From assembly GCA_905193485.1 (NCBI GenBank), contig CAJJOX010000047.1, positions 1 to 12,181 of the forward strand: 12,181 bases of DNA, in the 5' to 3' direction. Made by a program: the position numbers and the translations under genes. The notes beneath the pieces were generated by a model that was not told the DNA's origin, made no database searches, and saw only the letters and a list, made by a program, of their open reading frames with translations. The stretch is from an uncultured Porphyromonadaceae bacterium. Lineage in GTDB: Bacteria > Bacteroidota > Bacteroidia > Bacteroidales > Muribaculaceae. Of the stretch, positions 6,374 to 12,181 are shown piece by piece. Position 1 is the stretch's first letter. Each line of letters opens with the position of its first letter.

Positions 6374-8433
6374 AGCTTTGCATTACCGAGAAACCGAGTG
6401 TGGCCCGTGACATTGCCGGAATTCTTGGCGCCACAGTGCGTCGGGATGGATATTTTGAGGGCAATGGCTACAATGTCACATGGACCTACGGCCATCTCTG
6501 TACACTCAAGGAGCCGGCCGACTATACCGATTTATGGCGCCGTTGGTCACTTTCCTCGTTGCCGATGATCCCTCCCCGTTTTGGCATAAAACTCATTGAC
6601 CAGGAGAGTATCAGGCGTCAGTTCGAGGTGATAAAGTCGCTTATCGCGCAGGCCGAAGAAGTGATCAACTGCGGAGATGCCGGACAGGAGGGTGAGCTGA
6701 TCCAGCGTTGGGTGATGCAGAAGGCTATGATTGCCTGTCCGGTCAAACGTCTGTGGATATCATCACTCACCGATGAATCGATACGGGAAGGTTTTGCCAA
6801 TCTGCGTCCGCAATCCGATTTTGAGAATCTGTATTATGCCGGCCTTTCGCGTGCTGTCGGAGATTGGATTCTCGGAATGAACGCAACGCGCCTCTATTCC
6901 CTTAAATATTCCGAACCGGGTCATGTCCTTTCAATTGGACGTGTGCAGACTCCTACTTTGGCTTTGGTCGTGCAGCGGCAACTGGAAATAGATAATTTTA
7001 AGCCTGAGGATTTTTGGGAAATTTGCACTGAATATCGTAATGTGAAATTCAGTTCGGCTGCAGGTCGATATAAATCAGAGGAGGATGCCATGCAGGCTAT
7101 GCAGGCCATACAGCACAGGCCGCTTGCAATTACCGACGTTCAGGAAAAGAAAGGTCGTGAAGCGGCGCCTCGTCTTTTCGATCTCACTTCTCTACAGGTG
7201 GAATGTAATAAACGTTGGGGATGGACGGCAGATGAATCACTGAAAATGATTCAGTCACTTTATGAGAAAAAGGTGACCACCTATCCACGTGTCGACACGA
7301 CATATCTTTCTGACGATATATATCCGAAAATACCCGATATCCTTCGAAAGATGACGCCTTATGCGGCCATTGCCGCTCCGGTGCTTGCAGCAAAGATTCC
7401 TAAAAGCAAAAAGGTGTTTGACAATACGAAAGTGACCGATCACCATGCCATAATTCCTACCGGTCAGTTTCCGGATATGCTTGACGGTGATGAAAAAAAA
7501 ATGTATCACTTGATTGCACGCCGGTTTATCGCCGTGTTCTATCCCGATTGCGTGTTTTCGGTCACTTCCGTCACAGCCGATGTGGAAGGATATGGGTTTA
7601 AGGTAGCGGGAAAAGTGATTGTTGAACCCGGATGGCGCGTCATTTACCAAAAAGATAAGGATGGCGGTGACAGCGCGGAGCCGGAAGGCATTCTTCCATC
7701 TTTTATCGTGGGAGAAAGCGGTCCTCATGAACCTTCACTTGTCAAGAAACAGACTCAACCTCCCAAATTGTATACCGAAGGTCTTCTCTTGCGGGCCATG
7801 GAGAGTGCCGGCAAGACCGTTGACGATGAGATGTTGCGTGAAGCGATGAAAGAAAACGGGATAGGGCGTCCGTCGACTCGGGCGGCTATCATTGAAACTC
7901 TCTTTAAACGCGGCTATATGAGGCGTAGCGGCAAGAGTATTCGTGCAACAGATGCAGGTATCGCTCTCATAGCAACGATAAGTGATGAGCTTTTGAAGAG
8001 CGCAAAGCTGACAGGTCTATGGGAGAATAAATTGCGACGCATTGAACGGGGTGAATATTCCGCTCATGAATTTATTGACGAACTCAAGCAGCAAATTAAT
8101 GAGATAGTGCTGAATGTGTTGAATGACAATACTTCACGGCGAATTACCATCGAACCGGACAATAAAAAGTCGGAAACTCGGACTCGTCGGAAGACAGAAA
8201 CTGCCGACAACACGAAAAAAACGAGAACACCGGCCGTAAGGAAATTTGAGCAGATTGTTTGTCCGAAATGTGGGCGTGGACATATAGTTAAAGGCCATAC
8301 GGCCTATGGGTGCAGTCGCTTTAATGAAGGATGCACGATGCTTTTGCCATTCGACCGATATCCCGATAGCCTCACTCCCGGAAAACTCAACACTCTGTTA
8401 AAAAAGAATAAAAGAAATGACACCCAAGAATGA
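6370..8433 (+). CDS. topB: DNA topoisomerase III (type IA)
   Basis: This type IA topoisomerase cuts and passes single DNA strands through a 5'-phosphotyrosine link, decatenating replication and recombination intermediates. The 687 residues contain the Toprim domain (1 to about 135) with E7 in CITEKPSVA and the acidic loop CGDAGQEGEL (101-110), the topoisomerase core (about 150-585) with SIGRVQTPTLALV (188-200), catalytic Y305 in TTYPRVDTTYLSDD, TDHHAIIPT (356-364) and GIGRPSTRA (497-505). A charged, KR-rich linker (about 590-625) leads to a C-terminal zinc-ribbon-like segment with C631, C634, C648 and C655 (C-x2-C-x13-C-x6-C). The usual second Toprim aspartate of D-x-D is glycine here (G105). 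It begins with GTG, and its last 17 bases overlap the Nudix gene. Chromosomal Bacteroidetes commonly carry such a topB; related copies also occur on conjugative elements, but no transfer gene is seen here. Confidence 0.95.
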   Translation: MKLCITEKPSVARDIAGILGATVRRDGYFEGNGYNVTWTYGHLCTLKEPADYTDLWRRWSLSSLPMIPPRFGIKLIDQESIRRQFEVIKSLIAQAEEVINCGDAGQEGELIQRWVMQKAMIACPVKRLWISSLTDESIREGFANLRPQSDFENLYYAGLSRAVGDWILGMNATRLYSLKYSEPGHVLSIGRVQTPTLALVVQRQLEIDNFKPEDFWEICTEYRNVKFSSAAGRYKSEEDAMQAMQAIQHRPLAITDVQEKKGREAAPRLFDLTSLQVECNKRWGWTADESLKMIQSLYEKKVTTYPRVDTTYLSDDIYPKIPDILRKMTPYAAIAAPVLAAKIPKSKKVFDNTKVTDHHAIIPTGQFPDMLDGDEKKMYHLIARRFIAVFYPDCVFSVTSVTADVEGYGFKVAGKVIVEPGWRVIYQKDKDGGDSAEPEGILPSFIVGESGPHEPSLVKKQTQPPKLYTEGLLLRAMESAGKTVDDEMLREAMKENGIGRPSTRAAIIETLFKRGYMRRSGKSIRATDAGIALIATISDELLKSAKLTGLWENKLRRIERGEYSAHEFIDELKQQINEIVLNVLNDNTSRRITIEPDNKKSETRTRRKTETADNTKKTRTPAVRKFEQIVCPKCGRGHIVKGHTAYGCSRFNEGCTMLLPFDRYPDSLTPGKLNTLLKKNKRNDTQE
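7493..7501 (+). repeat. A9 homopolymer tract inside topB
   Basis: Nine consecutive A bases encode the codons GAA-AAA-AAA-A(TG) at residues 375-378 of TopB. It is the longest homopolymer I noticed in a coding region of the window. The reading frame is intact across it. Such tracts can be sites of polymerase slippage, so it is also the place to check first for a sequencing error or frame variation. Confidence 0.9.
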
Positions 8434-8959
8434 TCCTTTAGAAATTTTACCCGTAGTTGACGAGCGCGGTAATGTCATTGACTCTGCACCACGCAATGTA
8501 TGTCACGACGGAGCATCGCGATTGCTACATCCGGTCGTTCATCTGCATGTCATTGACAGTAGTGGCAGATTGTTGATGCAAAAACGATCATTGAAAAAAC
8601 GCATTCAGCCCGGAAGATGGGATACCGCAGTTGGTGGACATGTCGATTATGGCGAAACGATCCATGCGGCATTGCAGCGTGAGGCTCTTGAGGAGATCGG
8701 GTTGAATGATACGTCGGGAGCAAGGCTTTTGGCAAGATATGTGTTTGAGTCAAATGTCGAGCGTGAACTGGTTTATTGCTACATGCTTAATGCTCCTCGC
8801 GACTTTGAGCCGACAATCAGTGAACCGGATGATATTGAAGCGCTTCAATATCGGCGGATTGAAGATATTCTCGTGAATATGGATAATGGTACGCTGACTC
8901 CTAATTTTGAGCAGGAGTTCAAAAAAATAATCTATCCCTGTCTGACTGGATATGAATGA
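8417..8959 (+). CDS. Nudix hydrolase (YfcD / IPP-isomerase-like group)
   Basis: This Nudix hydrolase has 180 residues and an exact Nudix box, G-x5-E-x7-RE-x2-EE-x-G, at residues 74-95 (G74, E80, R88, E89, E92, E93, G95), the metal-binding helix that cleaves nucleoside-diphosphate-linked substrates. The N-terminus (PVVDERGNVIDSAPR, then LHPVVHLHVID) is that of the subgroup resembling E. coli YfcD and type I isopentenyl-diphosphate isomerase, and RSLKKRIQPGRWDTAVGGHV fits the same group. The true substrate cannot be told from sequence; a nucleotide or diphosphate metabolite is likely. The active-site cysteine and glutamate context of real IPP isomerase is not evident, so I do not call it Idi. 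Its ATG lies 17 bases inside topB and its stop overlaps the next gene by 8 bases, so it is part of the same transcript. Together with mazG it adds a second nucleotide-cleaning type of enzyme to the operon. Confidence 0.9.
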   Translation: MTPKNDPLEILPVVDERGNVIDSAPRNVCHDGASRLLHPVVHLHVIDSSGRLLMQKRSLKKRIQPGRWDTAVGGHVDYGETIHAALQREALEEIGLNDTSGARLLARYVFESNVERELVYCYMLNAPRDFEPTISEPDDIEALQYRRIEDILVNMDNGTLTPNFEQEFKKIIYPCLTGYE

Positions 8960-9137
8960 TATATTACAGTATTCCGCAGTTGGTATAGCACTTGTTATCT
9001 GCATCATTTGGATCGTGAAACGGCTTCGTTCGCATAAATCCGGAGGATGTTGCGATTCGGTTGATTATGACGCCGGAGGATGTCCCGATTGCCCTTTGGC
9101 GCATCGTTGCAAGGATAAAATGGGTCAGGGGAAGTAG
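8952..9137 (+). CDS. small Cys-rich single-pass membrane protein, FeoB-associated-like
   Basis: The 61-residue product has one N-terminal transmembrane helix (about residues 5-23, preceded by MNDILQ), a basic stop-transfer stretch (KRLRSHK) and a cysteine-rich tail with C33, C34, C44, C47 and C53 in CC-x9-C-x2-C-x5-C spacing, ending CPLAHRCKDK. This layout resembles the FeoB-associated Cys-rich membrane proteins (short helix plus a CPLS-x-KC-like tail), which usually lie beside ferrous iron transporter genes. No feoA or feoB is in this window. The positive-inside rule puts the Cys tail in the cytoplasm, where it might bind metal or an Fe-S cluster (inference). The ATG at 8952 overlaps the Nudix stop by 8 bases, supporting co-translation. 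It is the last gene of the operon and stops 17 bases before the end of the convergent TPR gene. Confidence 0.75.
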   Translation: MNDILQYSAVGIALVICIIWIVKRLRSHKSGGCCDSVDYDAGGCPDCPLAHRCKDKMGQGK

Positions 9138-9155
9138 TCGGAAACCCAACCGATT
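9136..9155. terminator. weak hairpin between convergent genes
   Basis: TCGG (9138-9141) and CCGA (9150-9153) pair around an 8-base loop, extendable by a G-U and an A-T pair to six base pairs. It falls in the 17-base gap between the Cys-rich gene (+) and the TPR gene (-), where transcripts from both sides must end. On the + strand a short T-run (TTCTTTT, ending about 9172) follows at some distance. It is a weak candidate for a shared terminator. Confidence 0.25.
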
Positions 9156-11185
9156 CAGTTTGACATTCTTTTAAGCAGATTATAACTTGGTGCGACACCG
9201 AGCTGTCCTGCGCGGCTTAGGTCGGCACTACCGGCTGCACGGTTGCCGAGAGTGAAATAAACATATCCACGGTTATAGTATGCCTCACCGAAATCCTTAT
9301 TGCATTCAATAGCCTTGTTGAATGCGCTTAGAGCCGATGTGAAGTCCTGCATTGCGATGAACACGACCCCCATATTGTAGTATGCGACCGACATTTCAGG
9401 AGAAAGTTTAAGCGTTGCTTCAAATTCAGATATTACATCCTGAAAACGTGCCCTCAGAAGCGAAGCGTCTTTGCCAATCGTTTCTGACCCCGAAACGGCG
9501 ACGGCTGCATCCGTTACCAGTTGACGGTATTTTCCCACGGCAGTCATGAACTGAGCCAGAGTAAAATCGGGGGCGATATTGAGCGCCTGCTTAAAATCGG
9601 TGACAGCTGCGTTATAGTTATGGAGTGTCATCTGGTTCATGCCTCGTCCGAAATAATCAATGGCGCGTGGCGCGTGGGTTGAGAGATAAGAGTTATAATA
9701 TTCTATCGACTGGAAATGCTTGTTGATCTCTTCCGTATCGGTGAGGGTGGCTTCATGGTTGGTCACTTGAAGCACATAATTGAGAGCATGCGTGCTGTTT
9801 ACATCATCAATCTCTTTGAGATACTCGCCGGTAGGCTTCAATTCCGTGGGTGAAGAATAATAGGTAGCAACGAATATCGGTTCAGGCTCAATGCTTATAT
9901 TGCGGTCTTGCACACGTCCGCGTATGTTTTTGTTGTTATATTCCTGCTCCATTTCAGTATTGTCGGATATGGTGATAAGCTGTGAGAATCTGGCGGCGAC
10001 AACTTCCTGTGGCTCGGATTCGTCGCCATGCTTATCGCTTCCAGATCCGAAAAGTTCAGAAGCCGTGGGGTTGGCTCCGTCGCGTTTTATGCGTTGTTTG
10101 GCAAGTGCAAGCGACTTTTCGTAGTCGTGTTGTGCCGATCGGTCGTTGAGCCGTTGTTTTATGTCGAAACGGAGAAAATAGGCTGCGGCAAGATCGGGAA
10201 ATACACTGATGAGGCGGTTGATGTCGGTCAGTGCACTGCGATAGTCGTGAAGCTCGCGGTGAGCTATGGTTCTGTTGTAAAGCGCGCGGTAATCGTCAGG
10301 ATTGAGCGCAAGCACTTGGTTGAGATCGGAAAGTGCATTGTTATAGTCGCGGACCTCCATGCGCAATAGTGAGCGGTTGAAGAGAGCAACATTGTTCAGA
10401 GGTTCAAGCTGAAGGGCATAGTCATAATCGCTCATGGCTCCAAAATAGTCATCAAGCTTATATCGGAGGAAAGCCCTGTTGACAAACAGGCCGCTTTGTC
10501 GCGGTTGGAGTTTGATGGCACGGTCCATGTCATCGAGGGCCTGCCGGTAGTCTTGGCTACGGTTTATGGAAATGTCAGCACGCATTATCAGAGCATTGAC
10601 TGCATTTGGATTCATCTCAATGGCCCTGTTTATATCTTCAATTGCTGCAATGGTGTCGGCCATGGCCAGACTTAATTTTGCACGCCCGATATATGCGGCA
10701 TCCCACGATGGATAAGCGGCGATAAGTGTGGCATAACTGGCTGCGGCTCCAGCGTAATCTCTGATAGATTCCTGTGCGAGAGCTTTGTTGTAGAGCAGTC
10801 CCCGGTTTTCGGGAAGCATGCTGAGCGCCTGATTATAGTCGGCTATGGCTTCTTGAGCTTTTCCCAAATTCTGGCGGGCTACGCCGCGTATCTCATAGGC
10901 GTCGACAATAAATGGATTGTGTTCAATGGCCGTTGTGGCATCCTGTTCCGCTCCTTGAAGGTCATCAAGATTGAATTTGGCAAGAGCACGGTAAAAATAA
11001 GGCTGAGCAAGGTAGGGCTTTGCTGCAATAACCTGATTGAAATACTGTATCGATAGTACGTAATCTTCAAAATATAACGCATTCCGCCCAATTTGTATTA
11101 CCTGATCGGTGTTTATCTGAGCTTTGCCGCCGAATGGAATAATGAGAGCAAGAAATGATATGATCGAAAGTGTAAGTTTCCGCAT
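9155..11185 (-). CDS. secreted tetratricopeptide-repeat (TPR) protein
   Basis: This 676-residue protein starts with a signal peptide (RKLTLSIISFLALIIPFGGKA, probable cut near residue 22), so it acts in the periplasm or at the outer membrane. It is built of TPR helices, which form protein-binding scaffolds. About ten repeats occupy residues 26-365 (for example near 60-92, 95-126, 231-263, 265-297 and 299-331, each with the A/G-x3-Y-x-A-x3-Y-x-A-L-x3-P pattern). A non-repeat segment of about 140 residues (366-505) is followed by repeats near 508-540, 598-630 and 632-664. The middle segment is polar and includes EPIFVATYYSSP. No enzyme domain is seen, and partners are unknown. The ATG at 11185 is chosen over one 22 codons upstream (11251) because it starts the signal peptide and the longer frame would run through the promoter. 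It is monocistronic in this window and transcribed divergently from the NADH dehydrogenase gene. Confidence 0.85.
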   Translation of the reverse strand: MRKLTLSIISFLALIIPFGGKAQINTDQVIQIGRNALYFEDYVLSIQYFNQVIAAKPYLAQPYFYRALAKFNLDDLQGAEQDATTAIEHNPFIVDAYEIRGVARQNLGKAQEAIADYNQALSMLPENRGLLYNKALAQESIRDYAGAAASYATLIAAYPSWDAAYIGRAKLSLAMADTIAAIEDINRAIEMNPNAVNALIMRADISINRSQDYRQALDDMDRAIKLQPRQSGLFVNRAFLRYKLDDYFGAMSDYDYALQLEPLNNVALFNRSLLRMEVRDYNNALSDLNQVLALNPDDYRALYNRTIAHRELHDYRSALTDINRLISVFPDLAAAYFLRFDIKQRLNDRSAQHDYEKSLALAKQRIKRDGANPTASELFGSGSDKHGDESEPQEVVAARFSQLITISDNTEMEQEYNNKNIRGRVQDRNISIEPEPIFVATYYSSPTELKPTGEYLKEIDDVNSTHALNYVLQVTNHEATLTDTEEINKHFQSIEYYNSYLSTHAPRAIDYFGRGMNQMTLHNYNAAVTDFKQALNIAPDFTLAQFMTAVGKYRQLVTDAAVAVSGSETIGKDASLLRARFQDVISEFEATLKLSPEMSVAYYNMGVVFIAMQDFTSALSAFNKAIECNKDFGEAYYNRGYVYFTLGNRAAGSADLSRAGQLGVAPSYNLLKRMSN

Positions 11186-11210
11186 GTTTCTGTTGACAGG
11201 ATTGTTGATG

Positions 11211-11218
11211 CAAAGGTA
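11211..11218 (-). promoter_or_regulatory. Bacteroidetes -7 promoter element (TACCTTTG) for the TPR gene
   Basis: Read on the minus strand, 11218 to 11211 is TACCTTTG, an exact match to TAnnTTTG and identical to the octamer before the dsbD operon. It lies 25 bases before the ATG at 11185. A TTG at 11243-11241 (minus strand), 22 bases upstream, is a possible -33 element, slightly farther than typical. Confidence 0.7.
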
Positions 11219-11230
11219 GGTTTTTGTCAG

Positions 11231-11250
11231 CAATATCCCACAATATCCCA
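11231..11250. repeat. 10-base tandem direct repeat (CAATATCCCA x2)
   Basis: Two perfect head-to-tail copies of CAATATCCCA occupy 11231-11240 and 11241-11250. On the minus strand they lie 12-32 bases upstream of the TACCTTTG element and so cover the -33 region of the TPR promoter. The unit length is close to one DNA helical turn, a spacing often seen for regulator half-sites, but a chance duplication is equally possible. Confidence 0.85.
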
Positions 11251-11333
11251 TTGGAAGTGTTGGTGAAAAATCATTAAACTATTGCGTTGTGAAAGCTGTT
11301 GTTCTATTGATTGGATACGAATTCTTATATGAT

Positions 11334-12181
11334 ATGGATAAACGCAGACGCATCGTTGTCATTGGGGGCGGTTTTGCCGGTATGAATTTTGTGAAACGCA
11401 TTGATAAGACCAGATATGCGGTAACGCTTGTGGATTGCAACAATTATCATAGTTTTCCACCTCTTTTTTATCAGATTGCGTCGAGTGGGCTTGAACCCGA
11501 CAGTATCTGTTTCCCGTTTCGTCGCGAACTTCATCGTGGTAAAGCCCATGGCGCCGAGTTTCATCTTGGCTGTGTGGAGTGGATTGATGCCCAATCCCGC
11601 AAGGTAAAGACTCAATTTGAAACGATTGATTATGACATTTTGGTAATAGCTGCGGGCACTACCAACAATTTTTTTGGCAACGATGACTTGATAAAAAAGG
11701 TCTATACACTAAAAAGTACGGCACAGGCTATGCGATGTCGTGATGAAATCCTCGACCGTCTTGAACGGGCCGCCATTTGCGACGACATCGAGAGGCGGCG
11801 GAAGCTGCTTAGTTTTACTGTCGTTGGCGGTGGGCCGGCCGGTGTGGAGATAGCCGGGGCACTCGGCGAGATGAAGCGCTATATTCTGCATCGGAATTAT
11901 CCCACCATTCCCCCCGAAGATGTAACCATCACACTTATCGAGGGATCCGATACATTGCTTGGAGCGATGGGCGAAAAATCACAGGCCGATGCATTGAAAT
12001 ATCTTCGCGAACTTATGGTGGACGTGCGTTTCGGTCTTCAGGTTCGCAACTATAGTGACAATATGGTATCGCTAAGCGATGGCACGGATTTTTATAGCGG
12101 CATGGTAATATGGACGGCCGGAATTGCAGGCGTTGATCTCGAATTTCGAAATGCCGGTTTCCAGCCTGTCCGTGGACGGCG
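11334..12181 (+). CDS. ndh: type II NADH:quinone dehydrogenase (3'-truncated by window edge)
   Basis: NDH-2 is a single-subunit flavoprotein on the inner face of the membrane that passes electrons from NADH to quinone without pumping protons. The first 282 codons are present; the family is usually about 400-450 residues, so about a third lies beyond the right edge. Visible are the FAD-binding Rossmann motif VVIGGGFAGM (8-17), the NDH-2 signature around FPPLFYQIASSGLEP (41-55), AAGTTNNFFG (106-115) and the NAD(H)-binding motif FTVVGGGPAGVEIAGALGEM (161-180), followed by the acidic residue E203 at the end of the second strand (TLIEG). The WTAGIAG motif (260-266) is also typical. The ATG at 11334 puts the FAD motif eight residues from the N-terminus, as expected; an ATG at 11329 is out of frame. 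The gene is divergent from the TPR gene. The presence of both complex I and NDH-2 suggests flexible NADH oxidation. Confidence 0.93.
   Translation, partial: MDKRRRIVVIGGGFAGMNFVKRIDKTRYAVTLVDCNNYHSFPPLFYQIASSGLEPDSICFPFRRELHRGKAHGAEFHLGCVEWIDAQSRKVKTQFETIDYDILVIAAGTTNNFFGNDDLIKKVYTLKSTAQAMRCRDEILDRLERAAICDDIERRRKLLSFTVVGGGPAGVEIAGALGEMKRYILHRNYPTIPPEDVTITLIEGSDTLLGAMGEKSQADALKYLRELMVDVRFGLQVRNYSDNMVSLSDGTDFYSGMVIWTAGIAGVDLEFRNAGFQPVRGR

Larger units (their letters stand above)
11186..11333. other. divergent intergenic region between TPR gene and ndh
   Basis: This 148-base non-coding stretch separates the divergent TPR and NADH dehydrogenase starts. It holds the TPR promoter element and the tandem repeat. 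On the + strand toward ndh I see no convincing TAnnTTTG; CTATTGATTGGATA (about 11304-11317) is only a loose match. No RNA gene is evident. Confidence 0.6.

Noticed and set aside
7255..7728. 157-codon open frame on the minus strand inside topB
   Set aside because: It lies antisense within a strongly conserved coding region, has no recognisable domain, signal or promoter, and is explained by codon bias of the sense gene.
6370..8433. topB as a marker of an integrative conjugative element
   Set aside because: Mobile elements in Bacteroidetes often carry topB copies, but here it is locked in a housekeeping operon by overlaps with no tra, mob, integrase or attachment repeats in view.
11186..11251. 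Longer N-terminus for the TPR protein starting at 11251
   Set aside because: It would hide the signal peptide behind 22 residues and translate across the promoter octamer and the tandem repeat.

Overview
The window looks like ordinary chromosomal DNA from a Bacteroidales gut bacterium, most probably Muribaculaceae or a close relative. The reasons are the gene families present, mid-range GC, the lack of Shine-Dalgarno sequences before most genes, and two copies of the octamer TACCTTTG, which fits the Bacteroidetes -7 promoter consensus TAnnTTTG. The family-level placement is inference; no rRNA or other marker is visible. I see no tRNA, rRNA, CRISPR array, transposase, integrase or phage gene.

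Layout: (1) 1-2493, + strand: the 3' end of the respiratory complex I operon, with nuoM (cut by the left edge) and complete nuoN. (2) 2494-2652: an intergenic stretch with a GC-rich inverted repeat and a good Bacteroidetes promoter. (3) 2653-9137, + strand: a tightly packed seven-gene unit. It holds a free-standing periplasmic DsbD-alpha-like protein, full-length dsbD, mazG, a small unrecognised lipoprotein-like gene, topB (DNA topoisomerase III), a Nudix hydrolase and a 61-residue Cys-rich membrane protein. From mazG onward every junction is an overlap or a gap of a few bases, so translational coupling is likely. (4) 9155-11185, - strand: a large secreted TPR-repeat protein that converges on the operon with a 17-base gap. 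(5) 11186-11333: a divergent intergenic region with the second TACCTTTG promoter and a 10-base tandem repeat. (6) 11334-end, + strand: the N-terminal 282 codons of a type II NADH dehydrogenase, cut by the right edge.

How the genes fit together: complex I (NuoM/NuoN) and NDH-2 are proton-pumping and non-pumping routes for electrons into the quinone pool. The DsbD pair moves reducing equivalents from the cytoplasm to periplasmic thiols. MazG and the Nudix protein resemble nucleotide-pool cleaning enzymes, and TopB works on DNA recombination and replication intermediates, so the middle operon joins envelope thiol reduction to nucleotide and DNA maintenance.

Most of the content is housekeeping. 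I found no convincing new defence or mobile system. The points most worth following up are the tandem duplication of the DsbD-alpha domain as a separate secreted protein, the unrecognised lipoprotein embedded in the mazG-topB overlap, the non-canonical Toprim motif in TopB, the orphan FeoB-associated-like Cys-rich protein, and the tandem repeat over the TPR-gene promoter.
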